DNA of 41,093 nt from Streptococcus cristatus (GTDB lineage Bacteria; Bacillota; Bacilli; Lactobacillales; Streptococcaceae): contig NZ_VSJJ01000013.1 of assembly GCF_008369405.1 (NCBI RefSeq), positions 290 through 41,382 of the forward strand, read 5' to 3'. The position numbers were made by a program, and so were the translations under genes. Below the pieces are notes generated by a model that saw only the letters and a program-made list of their open reading frames with translations, did not search any database and had not been told where the DNA came from. Shown piece by piece: positions 1 through 9,029 of this stretch. Numbering within the stretch: the stretch's first letter is position 1; every line of letters begins with the position of its first letter.

Positions 1-25
1 AGTTATTTTAATGAGTTTATAACAT

Positions 26-56
26 AAAAAAAGCTTTGTGAACCAAAGCTTTTTTA
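26..56. terminator. Bidirectional intrinsic terminator
   Basis: The inverted repeat AAAAAAAGCTTTG / CAAAGCTTTTTTT around a short loop gives a U-run in both directions. On the minus strand it closes the GNAT gene. On the plus strand it could end a gene lying left of the window. Confidence 0.75.
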
Positions 57-60
57 CTTT

Positions 61-516
61 CTATCTAAACTTTTTCATGATGTATTTTCGTACAGGTTCT
101 TCAACCATTTGAACGATTTCAAATCCTTCTTTTTGGTAAAGATTCTGAGCTCTTTGATTTGCCTCGTAGACATTTAGAGAGACAGTATCTATGTCTCCAT
201 TTTCAAAGGCCAAACTAACAAATTTCCTTAAAGCCTGGCTACCTAAGCCTTGCCCCTGTTTCTGGGGGTTGATAAAAAATCTCCCAATATGAAGATTTCT
301 GTCTTCTAGCCTGATTTTCTGGATAAGCCCGACAAACTCTTGTCCATCAAAGATTGAAAAGATTCCTTCCAAATCTTGCAAGACTTGAATTGTCAAGGGA
401 AAAGGAATCATTGTTCCCATCCATTGTTCTTGAAAGGATTTGCCGAGGGAGTTAGACCATTGGCATACGAATTGAGCGCTTTCTATACTTACCTTTTCTT
501 CAAAACGGATTGTCAT
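61..516 (-). CDS. GNAT family N-acetyltransferase
   Basis: A 151-residue protein with the GNAT fold pattern. After a predicted beta strand with IGRFFINP comes the acetyl-CoA pyrophosphate loop QKQGQGLGSQALRKF (about residues 85-99), then the C-terminal LNVYEANQRAQNLYQKEGF signature (about 114-132) typical of RimI-like acetyltransferases. Substrate specificity cannot be read from the sequence; small amines, antibiotics or protein N-termini are all possible. The start is supported by GTGAGG seven bases upstream. A TATAAT-like -10 lies on the minus strand at 550-555, so the gene is probably monocistronic, and the bidirectional terminator at 26-56 follows its stop. Confidence 0.85.
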   Translation of the reverse strand: MTIRFEEKVSIESAQFVCQWSNSLGKSFQEQWMGTMIPFPLTIQVLQDLEGIFSIFDGQEFVGLIQKIRLEDRNLHIGRFFINPQKQGQGLGSQALRKFVSLAFENGDIDTVSLNVYEANQRAQNLYQKEGFEIVQMVEEPVRKYIMKKFR

Positions 517-585
517 CTTTTTTCCTCACCATCTTATCTGTGTTTCTCTATTATACTACTTCTTCCATTTTTTACGAATAGATAA

Positions 586-741
586 GTGTATTATCTCACA
601 TTGTCAGAAGAAATCAGGGGTTTGACTGGCTACTATTTTAATGAGAAGAAAGTGAAGTCAGTATCTGAAAAAGCTAAAACTTTAATCACTTATTGTAATG
701 ATAGAATTGAGTTGTTCCAAAACAAGTCTGAAATAGTTTAG
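586..741 (+). pseudogene. C-terminal remnant of a short-chain dehydrogenase/reductase
   Basis: An open frame bounded upstream by TAA (583-585) and ending in TAG encodes about 51 residues. The stretch LSEEIRGLTGYYFNEKKVKS resembles the C-terminal segment of retinol-dehydrogenase-like SDR proteins (pattern YLATSPEVxGVTGKYFxxKKxxxS). The Rossmann fold, the NAD-binding glycine motif and the YxxxK active site are absent, and I see no ribosome binding site or promoter. I read it as the 3' end of a lost SDR gene. The match is from memory of the family pattern, so identity is moderately sure and function is gone. Confidence 0.5.
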
Positions 742-922
742 CTTTCTTACTCCTTGCTAAACAGCGTTAATTTTCAAAACTAAAGTATTCTCTACTGCTA
801 TAAGATTATTTGCCCCATTTTGAAATAATCACATTTACAATCACTCCAAACAGCTTTCGAAAATCATTTACATTTCAAACTTTTCATTATTTTACAAGTT
901 TTCATTTCATTATCAACACAAT
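742..922. other. AT-rich intergenic stretch with nothing recognisable
   Basis: Between the SDR remnant and the groEL terminator I see no start codon with a ribosome binding site, no convincing promoter and no structured repeat. It is probably decayed DNA left from the deletion that truncated the SDR gene. Confidence 0.4.
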
Positions 923-972
923 AAAAAGACTTCAAACCATTGTTTTTGATCAATAGTTTGAAGTCTTTTTTA
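923..972. terminator. Terminator of the groESL operon
   Basis: AAAAAGACTTCAAAC and GTTTGAAGTCTTTTT form a 15-bp stem with flanking A and T runs. It lies about 40 bases after the groEL stop on the minus strand and can work in both directions. Confidence 0.85.
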
Positions 973-1013
973 CTTTATTGATTTCAAAAAAGTTGTACTT
1001 TCTTCTATGTGTC

Positions 1014-2651
<1,638 letters not shown>

Positions 2652-2660
2652 TTAGATTTT

Positions 2661-2942
2661 TTACTCCACAATTGCAAGAATGCTTGCTTCTCCAACAACC
2701 AAGAATTTCTCATCCTGATCTTTGACTTCAATGCCAGCATGGCTTTCAACTAAAACCTTATCACCTGGCTTAACACTTGGTGCAACCAGCTCTCCGTTCA
2801 ACGTACGGATCCCTTGGCCGACTGCGATGACTTTCGCTTCTTTTGTCGCGTCTTGTCCTGCACCAGCAATGACAAAGCCACCAACTTTCTGTTCTTTTTC
2901 TTCTACTTTTAAGACCACACGGTCACCTAATGGTTTTAACAT
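2661..2942 (-). CDS. groES: Co-chaperonin GroES (10 kDa)
   Basis: A 93-residue co-chaperonin that caps the GroEL ring. It begins [20 protein letters not shown], which is the conserved GroES start, carries a mobile-loop region ([18 protein letters not shown], about residues 21-38) and ends in the conserved beta strand segment. GGAGG lies eight bases before the ATG. It is the first gene of groES-groEL and sits directly behind the CIRCE element. Confidence 0.97.
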   Translation of the reverse strand: MLKPLGDRVVLKVEEKEQKVGGFVIAGAGQDATKEAKVIAVGQGIRTLNGELVAPSVKPGDKVLVESHAGIEVKDQDEKFLVVGEASILAIVE

Positions 2943-2966
2943 CTTTATTCCTCCAAAGATTGAATT

Positions 2967-2993
2967 TTAGCACTCAATGACACCGAGTGCTAA
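2967..2993 (-). promoter_or_regulatory. CIRCE operator (HrcA binding site)
   Basis: A perfect TTAGCACTC-N9-GAGTGCTAA inverted repeat lies between the groES promoter and its start codon. CIRCE is the established target of the HrcA repressor in Gram-positive groESL and dnaK operons. Confidence 0.97.
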
Positions 2994-3005
2994 TCTATAG
3001 TTATT

Positions 3006-3033
3006 ATTTTATCACTTGGTCAGAAATAGTCAA
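3006..3033 (-). promoter_or_regulatory. groESL promoter
   Basis: On the minus strand TTGACT (3028-3033) and TAAAAT (3006-3011) are separated by 16 bases, just upstream of CIRCE. The -35 box lies inside the CtsR-like site. Confidence 0.8.
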
Positions 3034-3034
3034 G
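3018..3034 (+). promoter_or_regulatory. CtsR-like heptad repeat over the groESL -35 box
   Basis: GGTCAGAAATAGTCAAG matches the CtsR consensus RGTCAAA-NAN-RGTCAAA with two mismatches and correct spacing. It covers the -35 box. Dual CtsR/HrcA control of groESL is known in several streptococci. Confidence 0.65.
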
Positions 3035-3063
3035 AAAAAACTTTGCCGAATGACAAAGTTTTT
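3035..3063. terminator. Bidirectional terminator upstream of groES
   Basis: AAAAACTTTG / CAAAGTTTTT form a stem around an eight-base loop. On the minus strand it blocks read-through from the ABC exporter region into the heat-shock promoter. Confidence 0.7.
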
Positions 3064-3085
3064 GGGGGAAAGTTAATTGGAATCC

Positions 3086-3328
3086 TTATTGAGCTAACTT
3101 CAGCTTCTCTTCAAAATCATCAATGACCTTTTTCAGATTCAGTCGACCCTTGTAGATGCCATAGCCAAAAACTAGCATGGCAAGGATGCCCAAAATAGCC
3201 AAGATAACACCGATGATGAATAGAAGCAGATTGGTTCGATGAAAGAGATAGATCAGGACAAAAGCGATTGGCTCCGTCCAGACAAAAAACGAAGGTATTG
3301 TTATAAAATACCTTCGTTTCTGTAAACA
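3086..3328 (-). pseudogene. Decayed small membrane-protein ORF downstream of the ABC pair
   Basis: The frame encodes two hydrophobic helices (FVLIYLF and LLLFIIGVILAILGILAMLVFGYGI) followed by a charged tail ending DDFEEKLKLAQ. There is no usable start codon with a ribosome binding site downstream of the exporter stop at 3330; the only upstream ATG lies out of frame inside the exporter gene. The 5' part of the frame is also occupied by the exporter terminator hairpin. I read it as the 3' end of a gene whose beginning was lost. A start at a non-canonical codon cannot be excluded. I do not recognise the family. Confidence 0.4.
3284..3317 (-). terminator. Terminator of the ABC exporter operon
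   Basis: Minus-strand ACGAAGGTAT and ATACCTTCGT pair around an AT-rich loop and are followed by six T. It lies a few bases after the stop of the second exporter gene. Confidence 0.8.
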
Positions 3329-3329
3329 T

Positions 3330-5108
3330 TTATTCAAATACAAATTGATTGTGGTAGAGTTCCGAATAGAAGCCACCCAGTTGTAGCAGTTCCCTGTGGC
3401 TACCTCTTTCAATGACTTCCCCGTCTTTTAAGACAATGATTTGGTCAGCATTCAATATAGTCTTTAAGCGGTGAGCGATGACAAAGCTGGTCCGTCCTGC
3501 CACAATGGCCTCCATCGCGCTCTGGATCTTGCTCTCGGTTACCGTATCAACGTTGGAGGTGGCCTCATCCAAGATCAGCACTTGAGGATCGGTCAAAAGG
3601 GTTCGAGCGATTGAAATCAATTGCTTTTGACCTGTTGAAAAGATGTTTTGATCATCATCTACGATTGTGTCGTATTTATCAGGCAAGCTTTCAATATACT
3701 CGTGAATATGGGTAGCACGCGCAGCGATTTCAACCATCTCCTGACTTGCATCCGGCACTCCAAATCTAATATTGTCTCGAATGGTTCCGCTAAACAAGAC
3801 AGAATCTTGCAAAACGATACCGACATGACTGCGCAAGCTATCCAAGTCATAGTCTCGGATATCGCGTCCGTCAAATTCGATGCTGCCCTTATCCACATCG
3901 TAAAAGCGATTGATCAGGTTCATAATAGTCGTCTTGCCTGATCCTGTCGGTCCTACAACGGCAATCATCTTCCCTTTTGGCGCTGAAATGGAAACATCTT
4001 TCAAAATCGGTTTGCCTTCTACATAAGAGAAATCCACATGTTTTATTTCGACACCTTCTCTCAGCTCAGTAAAGGCTGGAGCATTCTGCGGGCGCACTTC
4101 CTCAGGCGCATCAAACATTTCCTGAATCCGATCCGCACCAGTGAAAGCCAGCTGCAGACTTCCCCAGCTTGCCGCAACCTGAATGATAGGCTGATAGTAT
4201 TGTTGAGAAAACTGTGTAAAGGTTGAAATCAGACCAATGGCTACTGAGGTCTTCACATTAGGATCATTGAGCATAATGGCTGAACCTACAAAAATCACGA
4301 TAGCCGTATTGATCAGGCTCATTCCGTTCATGACAGGAAAGAGCAAGCCAGCAAAAGCGCGTCCTCTGAAAGTAGCTGACCGAACCTTATCATTTTGCTG
4401 GACAAAGCCTTTGATGACTTCTTCTTGCATTCCCTGCACAATGACTACCTTCTGGCCGGAAATCGTCTCATCCATATAAGCATTGAGCTGACCAACTTCT
4501 TTTTGCTGCAAGTCTGTGTACTTGCGAGCCAGCTTGACGATGGACACCAAGACAATGATGGCTACTGGCGTACTGGCAATCGTCACCCAAGCCAAGGTCG
4601 CATGCCGCATAAACATGATGATAATCAGACCAATGTAAAGAGCGATATTGCTCATCACTTGGACTAGGCTCTCGTTGAAAGCCTGCAAGATATTATCTAA
4701 ATCGCTGGTAAAACGTGACAAGATATCCCCGTCTTGATGGCGGTCAAAGAAGGAAACGGTCAAGCGAGCCAATTTTCCAAAGAGACCCTTACGCATTTCA
4801 TTGGTTGAGTAAGAAATGATCCGACTCATCAGCAGCATGTAAATCAAGCTCGATAGCGAAAGGAAGATGAAAGCCAGCGCCAAATTCCACATGATTCCTT
4901 GAAAAGCGGCAAAGGCCGAAACATCACCTGAAGCAAGCTTGCCACTCGCAAAAGCACTGCCCAACTCCACCAGCTCACTGATGGCGAGACCAGTAAAAAT
5001 CGGAAAGAGAACCTGTAAAACCGTAGAGATGACAATCATAATCATGACGACCAAAAAGGCCAGTTTATACTGTTTGAAATATTGCCAGAAAAATTTTGCT
5101 GTCTTCAT
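3330..5108 (-). CDS. Heterodimeric ABC multidrug exporter, subunit B (EfrB/LmrD-like)
   Basis: A 592-residue half-transporter with an N-terminal six-helix ABC exporter domain (about residues 15-310) and a C-terminal nucleotide-binding domain. Walker A is GPTGSGKTT, Walker B ILDEATSNVD with the catalytic Glu, and the H-loop is IAHRLKT. The signature motif reads FSTGQ instead of LSGGQ. That degenerate signature with an intact Walker B pairs with the opposite defect in the upstream gene, so the two should form one active heterodimer in the membrane. The start chosen is MKTAKFFWQY, with AGGAGG seven bases upstream; the longer frame has no ribosome binding site and overlaps the previous gene. One base separates it from that gene's stop. 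The substrate is unknown; lipophilic drugs or dyes are typical of the LmrCD/EfrAB/PatAB group. Confidence 0.92.
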   Translation of the reverse strand: MKTAKFFWQYFKQYKLAFLVVMIMIVISTVLQVLFPIFTGLAISELVELGSAFASGKLASGDVSAFAAFQGIMWNLALAFIFLSLSSLIYMLLMSRIISYSTNEMRKGLFGKLARLTVSFFDRHQDGDILSRFTSDLDNILQAFNESLVQVMSNIALYIGLIIIMFMRHATLAWVTIASTPVAIIVLVSIVKLARKYTDLQQKEVGQLNAYMDETISGQKVVIVQGMQEEVIKGFVQQNDKVRSATFRGRAFAGLLFPVMNGMSLINTAIVIFVGSAIMLNDPNVKTSVAIGLISTFTQFSQQYYQPIIQVAASWGSLQLAFTGADRIQEMFDAPEEVRPQNAPAFTELREGVEIKHVDFSYVEGKPILKDVSISAPKGKMIAVVGPTGSGKTTIMNLINRFYDVDKGSIEFDGRDIRDYDLDSLRSHVGIVLQDSVLFSGTIRDNIRFGVPDASQEMVEIAARATHIHEYIESLPDKYDTIVDDDQNIFSTGQKQLISIARTLLTDPQVLILDEATSNVDTVTESKIQSAMEAIVAGRTSFVIAHRLKTILNADQIIVLKDGEVIERGSHRELLQLGGFYSELYHNQFVFE

Positions 5109-5109
5109 A

Positions 5110-6816
5110 TTAGTCCTCCTTTCCTTTTTGTGTCTCATAAATTTCTCGGTAGACATCATTTGTAGCGACCAAGTCTGCATGTCTACCTTGGCCAATCAAA
5201 CGCCCTTGATCTAGTACCAAAATCTTATCCGCATGGACAACGGAGCTAATCTTCTGGGCAATAATGATGGTTGTGGTTCCCTTCAAATCCTTGTTCAACG
5301 CCTCTTGAACCAGCTTTTCGGACTTGGCATCCAGAGCTGAAGTCGAGTCATCTAGGATTAGAATATTAGGATTGCTGACGACACCACGTGCGATGGACAT
5401 TCTTTGCTTTTGTCCACCAGAGAAATTGTTTCCCCGTTCTTCGACTTGGCTGTTGTAAGTATCTTCCATGCGATTGATAAACTCGCTCGCCTGAGCAATG
5501 CGCGCCGCCTGTTCTAACTCTGGCAGGCTAGCATTTTGCTTTCCTTGACGCAGATTGTCCGCAATCGTTCCCTTAAATAAAATAGCTTTTTGCAGAACGA
5601 TGGAGACATTTTTTCTCAGCGATGCTTCACTAATGTCGCGCAAGTCCTTGCCACCAATCTTGATAGAACCTTCCTGAGGATCAAAAAGGCGTGGAATAAG
5701 CTGGGCCAGAGTTGATTTTCCTGCTCCCGTTGCTCCGACAACACCAATCATCTCTCCTGGTTTAACTTCAAAGCTAATATCCTTGAGCGTAGGCTCTGTA
5801 TCTGTCGGATAGGTAAAGGTCACATGGTCAAAGACCAGACTACCTTCCAAATCTTCTTCAGCTTCATTCTTGAAGGTCATCGCTGGCTCTGTATCCAAGA
5901 CCTCCTTGATCCGCCGAATCGAAACCATAGCACGCGTAACGGTATTGCCCAAAAAGCCAACCATGATAATAGTAAACATGATTTGATTCAAATAAGAAAT
6001 GAAAGAAACAATCGAGCTGACCAAGCCTGGATCCATCTGTATCATGCTAGATAAGAGCCACATGGTCAGATAGACAGCCCCGTAGCCGACGATCATCATC
6101 ATTGGTTGAACGATCGAAAAGGCATAGCCAATAAAGAGATTTTGCTCCAAAAGTTCATCTGAAACTTGCGTAAATTTCTGATACTGCTCTCTCTCCTGCA
6201 CGAAAGATTTGACGACACGGACACCACGCAGGTTTTCTTTGGCAATCGAATTGATCTTTTCTAAGAGAACTTGGAATTTGGCAAAGCGTGGACCCATCAA
6301 GCCCATCATCACTCCTGTCAAAAAGAAGACCAAAAAGACCATCAAAACAATCACCCACCACAAGGAAGGAATGGTCACCACCGCCAAAATAAAGGAACCT
6401 AAAAATAAAATAGGCAGGCGGAATAAAATCTGAAACATCATCATGACCAAATTTTGCACTTGGTTGATGTCATTGGTCATTCGGACGACGAGATTCCCTG
6501 CATTGAACTGTTCAATATTGGCATAAGAGAAGGTCTGGATTTTCCGAAAGGTTTTTTCCCGTAAATCCGACGACACACCTTGGGAAATATAGGCTGCCAG
6601 AGTCACATTTGCCCCACCAGCGAGCAAGCCAACCAGACCAAAGCCCAGCAACCAAGCCCCCAAACGATAGATTTCTTGCCGATTTCCTGTCAAAAGAGCA
6701 TTCAAGACATCTTTGAGATACAAGGGCTGCAACAGCGAGCTAGCCAGCATCAGCGATGTCATCAGAAGAGATAAAAAGATAAATAATTTATAGGCTGATA
6801 AAGCTTTTCTGAACAT
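5110..6816 (-). CDS. Heterodimeric ABC multidrug exporter, subunit A (EfrA/LmrC-like)
   Basis: A 568-residue half-transporter and first gene of the exporter operon. Six membrane helices occupy about residues 10-300 and the nucleotide-binding domain follows. Walker A is GATGAGKST and the signature FSGGQKQR is near-consensus. Walker B reads ILILDDSTSALD, with Asp in place of the catalytic Glu, and the H-loop reads IIAQKIS, with Gln in place of His. The degenerate ATP site is therefore built from this Walker A/B and the partner's FSTGQ, while the consensus site uses this signature and the partner's Walker A/B. The start MFRKALSAYK has GAGGAGG upstream. A strong promoter precedes it at 6858-6884. 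Confidence 0.92.
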   Translation of the reverse strand: MFRKALSAYKLFIFLSLLMTSLMLASSLLQPLYLKDVLNALLTGNRQEIYRLGAWLLGFGLVGLLAGGANVTLAAYISQGVSSDLREKTFRKIQTFSYANIEQFNAGNLVVRMTNDINQVQNLVMMMFQILFRLPILFLGSFILAVVTIPSLWWVIVLMVFLVFFLTGVMMGLMGPRFAKFQVLLEKINSIAKENLRGVRVVKSFVQEREQYQKFTQVSDELLEQNLFIGYAFSIVQPMMMIVGYGAVYLTMWLLSSMIQMDPGLVSSIVSFISYLNQIMFTIIMVGFLGNTVTRAMVSIRRIKEVLDTEPAMTFKNEAEEDLEGSLVFDHVTFTYPTDTEPTLKDISFEVKPGEMIGVVGATGAGKSTLAQLIPRLFDPQEGSIKIGGKDLRDISEASLRKNVSIVLQKAILFKGTIADNLRQGKQNASLPELEQAARIAQASEFINRMEDTYNSQVEERGNNFSGGQKQRMSIARGVVSNPNILILDDSTSALDAKSEKLVQEALNKDLKGTTTIIIAQKISSVVHADKILVLDQGRLIGQGRHADLVATNDVYREIYETQKGKED

Positions 6817-6857
6817 AATTCCTCCTCGTAGATTTTTAACTTTGTTTAGCTTCCTTA

Positions 6858-6884
6858 CTATATCACACATAAAAACAATGTCAA
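6858..6884 (-). promoter_or_regulatory. Promoter of the ABC exporter operon
   Basis: Minus-strand TTGACA (6879-6884), 16 bases, TATAGT (6858-6863). The -35 box is a perfect consensus. The resulting leader is about 35 bases. Confidence 0.75.
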
Positions 6885-6906
6885 GTAAGAAATTTCAGTT
6901 ATTATA

Positions 6907-6915
6907 TGGTACAAT
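6907..6915 (+). promoter_or_regulatory. Extended -10 promoter of gpsA-galU
   Basis: TGGTACAAT is an extended -10 element about 60 bases before gpsA. No good -35 box is seen, as is usual for extended -10 promoters in streptococci. It is divergent from the exporter promoter. Confidence 0.55.
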
Positions 6916-6974
6916 ATAATAAATAACTCTAAAAGCAAGTGAGTCCTTTTGTGGGTCTCGTACAAGGAGAAAAG

Positions 6975-7991
6975 ATGGATAAACAACGAATTGCTGTGAT
7001 TGGCCCCGGTTCTTGGGGAACGGCTCTATCGCAAGTCCTCAATGATAATGGCCATGAAGTCCGGATTTGGGGCAATATTGCAGAGCAGATTGACGAGATC
7101 AATAACCAGCATACAAACAAACGCTATTTCAAAGATGTTGTTCTAAGCGAAGAAATCAAGGCTTATCACGACTTGAAAGATGCTCTAGAAAACGTAGATG
7201 CTGTACTTTTTGTCGTGCCGACCAAGGTGACCCGTCTGGTAGCCAAACAAGTTGCGCAAACCTTGGATCACAAGGTAAAAATCATGCATGCATCCAAGGG
7301 ACTGGAACCTAATAGCCACCAACGGATTTCAACTATTCTGGAAGAGGAAATCCCTGCTGACTTGCGTAGCGAGATTGTCGTTGTTTCAGGTCCTAGCCAC
7401 GCTGAGGAAACCATCGTTCGCGACATTACCCTGATTACCGCAGCATCTAAGGATCTTGAAACTGCTAAATATGTACAGGAACTCTTCAGCAACCACTACT
7501 TCCGCCTCTACACTAATACCGATGTCGTCGGCGTAGAAACAGCAGGTGCTCTGAAAAATATCATCGCAGTTGGAGCCGGAGCTCTCCACGGACTGGGCTA
7601 TGGTGACAATGCCAAAGCTGCCATCATCACACGCGGTCTGGCTGAAATTACTCGACTTGGTGTCAAACTGGGAGCCAACCCTCTGACTTACAGCGGTCTT
7701 TCTGGTGTCGGCGACTTGATTGTCACAGGAACTTCTGTCCACTCTCGCAACTGGCGGGCCGGAGATGCGCTGGGTCGTGGCGAAAAATTGGCTGATATTG
7801 AATCCAACATGGGCATGGTTATCGAAGGAATCTCTACTACCAAAGCCGCCTACGAACTAGCTCAAGAGCTCGGTGTCTACATGCCAATTACCCAGGCTAT
7901 TTACAAGGTCATCTATGACGGCCATGATATCAAAGATGCCATCCATGATATGATGAGCAATGAATTCAAAGCTGAAAATGAGTGGTCTTAA
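6975..7991 (+). CDS. gpsA: Glycerol-3-phosphate dehydrogenase [NAD(P)+]
   Basis: GpsA reduces dihydroxyacetone phosphate to sn-glycerol-3-phosphate, the backbone of phospholipids and lipoteichoic acid. The 338-residue protein starts [18 protein letters not shown], where GPGSWG is the dinucleotide-binding glycine motif. It contains SGPSHAEE (about residues 139-146) and the catalytic-Lys segment [17 protein letters not shown] (about 188-204). The ATG at 6975 is preferred over an upstream one because AAGGAGA lies five bases before it and the protein then matches the usual length. galU follows after 30 bases, so the two are probably one operon. Confidence 0.96.
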   Translation: MDKQRIAVIGPGSWGTALSQVLNDNGHEVRIWGNIAEQIDEINNQHTNKRYFKDVVLSEEIKAYHDLKDALENVDAVLFVVPTKVTRLVAKQVAQTLDHKVKIMHASKGLEPNSHQRISTILEEEIPADLRSEIVVVSGPSHAEETIVRDITLITAASKDLETAKYVQELFSNHYFRLYTNTDVVGVETAGALKNIIAVGAGALHGLGYGDNAKAAIITRGLAEITRLGVKLGANPLTYSGLSGVGDLIVTGTSVHSRNWRAGDALGRGEKLADIESNMGMVIEGISTTKAAYELAQELGVYMPITQAIYKVIYDGHDIKDAIHDMMSNEFKAENEWS

Positions 7992-8021
7992 GTTACAGTA
8001 TTTTTTATAAAGGAGAAAATT

Positions 8022-8924
8022 ATGTCAAAAGTCAGAAAAGCAGTCATCCCTGCAGCCGGTCTCGGTACCCGCTTCTTACCAGCCACTAAGGCACTAGCCA
8101 AGGAAATGCTGCCCATCGTTGACAAACCAACTATTCAGTTTATCGTCGAGGAAGCTCTCAAATCTGGAATCAAAGACATTCTGGTTGTCACAGGGAAGTC
8201 AAAACGTTCCATCGAGGACCACTTTGACTCCAACTTTGAACTAGAATACAACCTTAAGGAAAAGGGCAAGAACGACTTGCTCAAGCTGGTGGATGAAACC
8301 ACTGGTATTGGCTTGCATTTTATCCGTCAGAGTCATCCACGTGGACTCGGGGATGCCGTCCTTCAAGCTAAGGCCTTCGTCGGAAATGAACCTTTTGTGG
8401 TCATGCTAGGTGATGATTTGATGGATATTACCAATGACAAGGCAGTGCCACTCACCAAGCTACTCATGGATGACTATGCAGCAACCCACGCATCTACCAT
8501 TGCAGTTATGCAAGTTCCTCACGAAGAAGTCTCTGCTTATGGCGTTATTGCACCGCAAGGCGAAGGCGTCAATGGCCTCTATAGCGTTGAAAAATTTGTC
8601 GAAAAACCAGCACCAGAGGATGCACCAAGTGATTTGGCCATTATCGGTCGCTACCTGCTAACGCCAGAAATTTTTGAAATCTTGGAAAAACAAACTCCCG
8701 GCGCTGGTAATGAAATTCAGCTGACTGATGCCATCGATACCCTCAACAAGACTCAGCGCGTTTTTGCCCGTGAATTCAAAGGCGACCGCTATGATGTCGG
8801 CGACAAGTTTGGCTTCATGAAAACTTCTATCGATTATGCCCTCAAACACCCTCAGGTTAAGGATGATTTGAAGCAATACATTATCGATTTAGGCAAAAAA
8901 TTAGATAAGAAAACGAAAAAATAA
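8022..8924 (+). CDS. galU: UTP-glucose-1-phosphate uridylyltransferase
   Basis: GalU makes UDP-glucose from UTP and glucose-1-phosphate for glycolipid, capsule and cell-wall polysaccharide synthesis. The 300-residue protein carries the nucleotide-binding signature [20 protein letters not shown] (residues 10-29), the VMLGDDLMD metal/sugar-phosphate motif (about 127-135) and EKFVEKP (about 190-196). AAAGGAG precedes the ATG. It is the second gene of gpsA-galU, an arrangement I know from other streptococci, and is followed by two hairpins. Confidence 0.97.
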   Translation: MSKVRKAVIPAAGLGTRFLPATKALAKEMLPIVDKPTIQFIVEEALKSGIKDILVVTGKSKRSIEDHFDSNFELEYNLKEKGKNDLLKLVDETTGIGLHFIRQSHPRGLGDAVLQAKAFVGNEPFVVMLGDDLMDITNDKAVPLTKLLMDDYAATHASTIAVMQVPHEEVSAYGVIAPQGEGVNGLYSVEKFVEKPAPEDAPSDLAIIGRYLLTPEIFEILEKQTPGAGNEIQLTDAIDTLNKTQRVFAREFKGDRYDVGDKFGFMKTSIDYALKHPQVKDDLKQYIIDLGKKLDKKTKK

Positions 8925-8948
8925 TAGAAGTGCACAAGCAATAGATTA

Positions 8949-8969
8949 GCTGATGCGTCAGCTTTTATC
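8949..8969 (+). terminator. Small hairpin after galU
   Basis: AGCTGA-TGCG-TCAGCT followed by TTTTATC, a short GC-containing stem 24 bases after the galU stop. It is probably a weak first terminator. Confidence 0.5.
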
Positions 8970-8978
8970 ATCGTACAG

Positions 8979-9007
8979 AAAAACACCTAGATTTACTAGG
9001 TGTTTTT
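8979..9007. terminator. Bidirectional terminator between galU and the C69 peptidase gene
   Basis: AAAAACACCTAG-ATTTA-CTAGGTGTTTTT is a perfect 12-bp stem with A/T tails. It serves both convergent genes. Confidence 0.9.
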
Positions 9008-9029
9008 CACTTGTTGTTTTGATTGGGAC

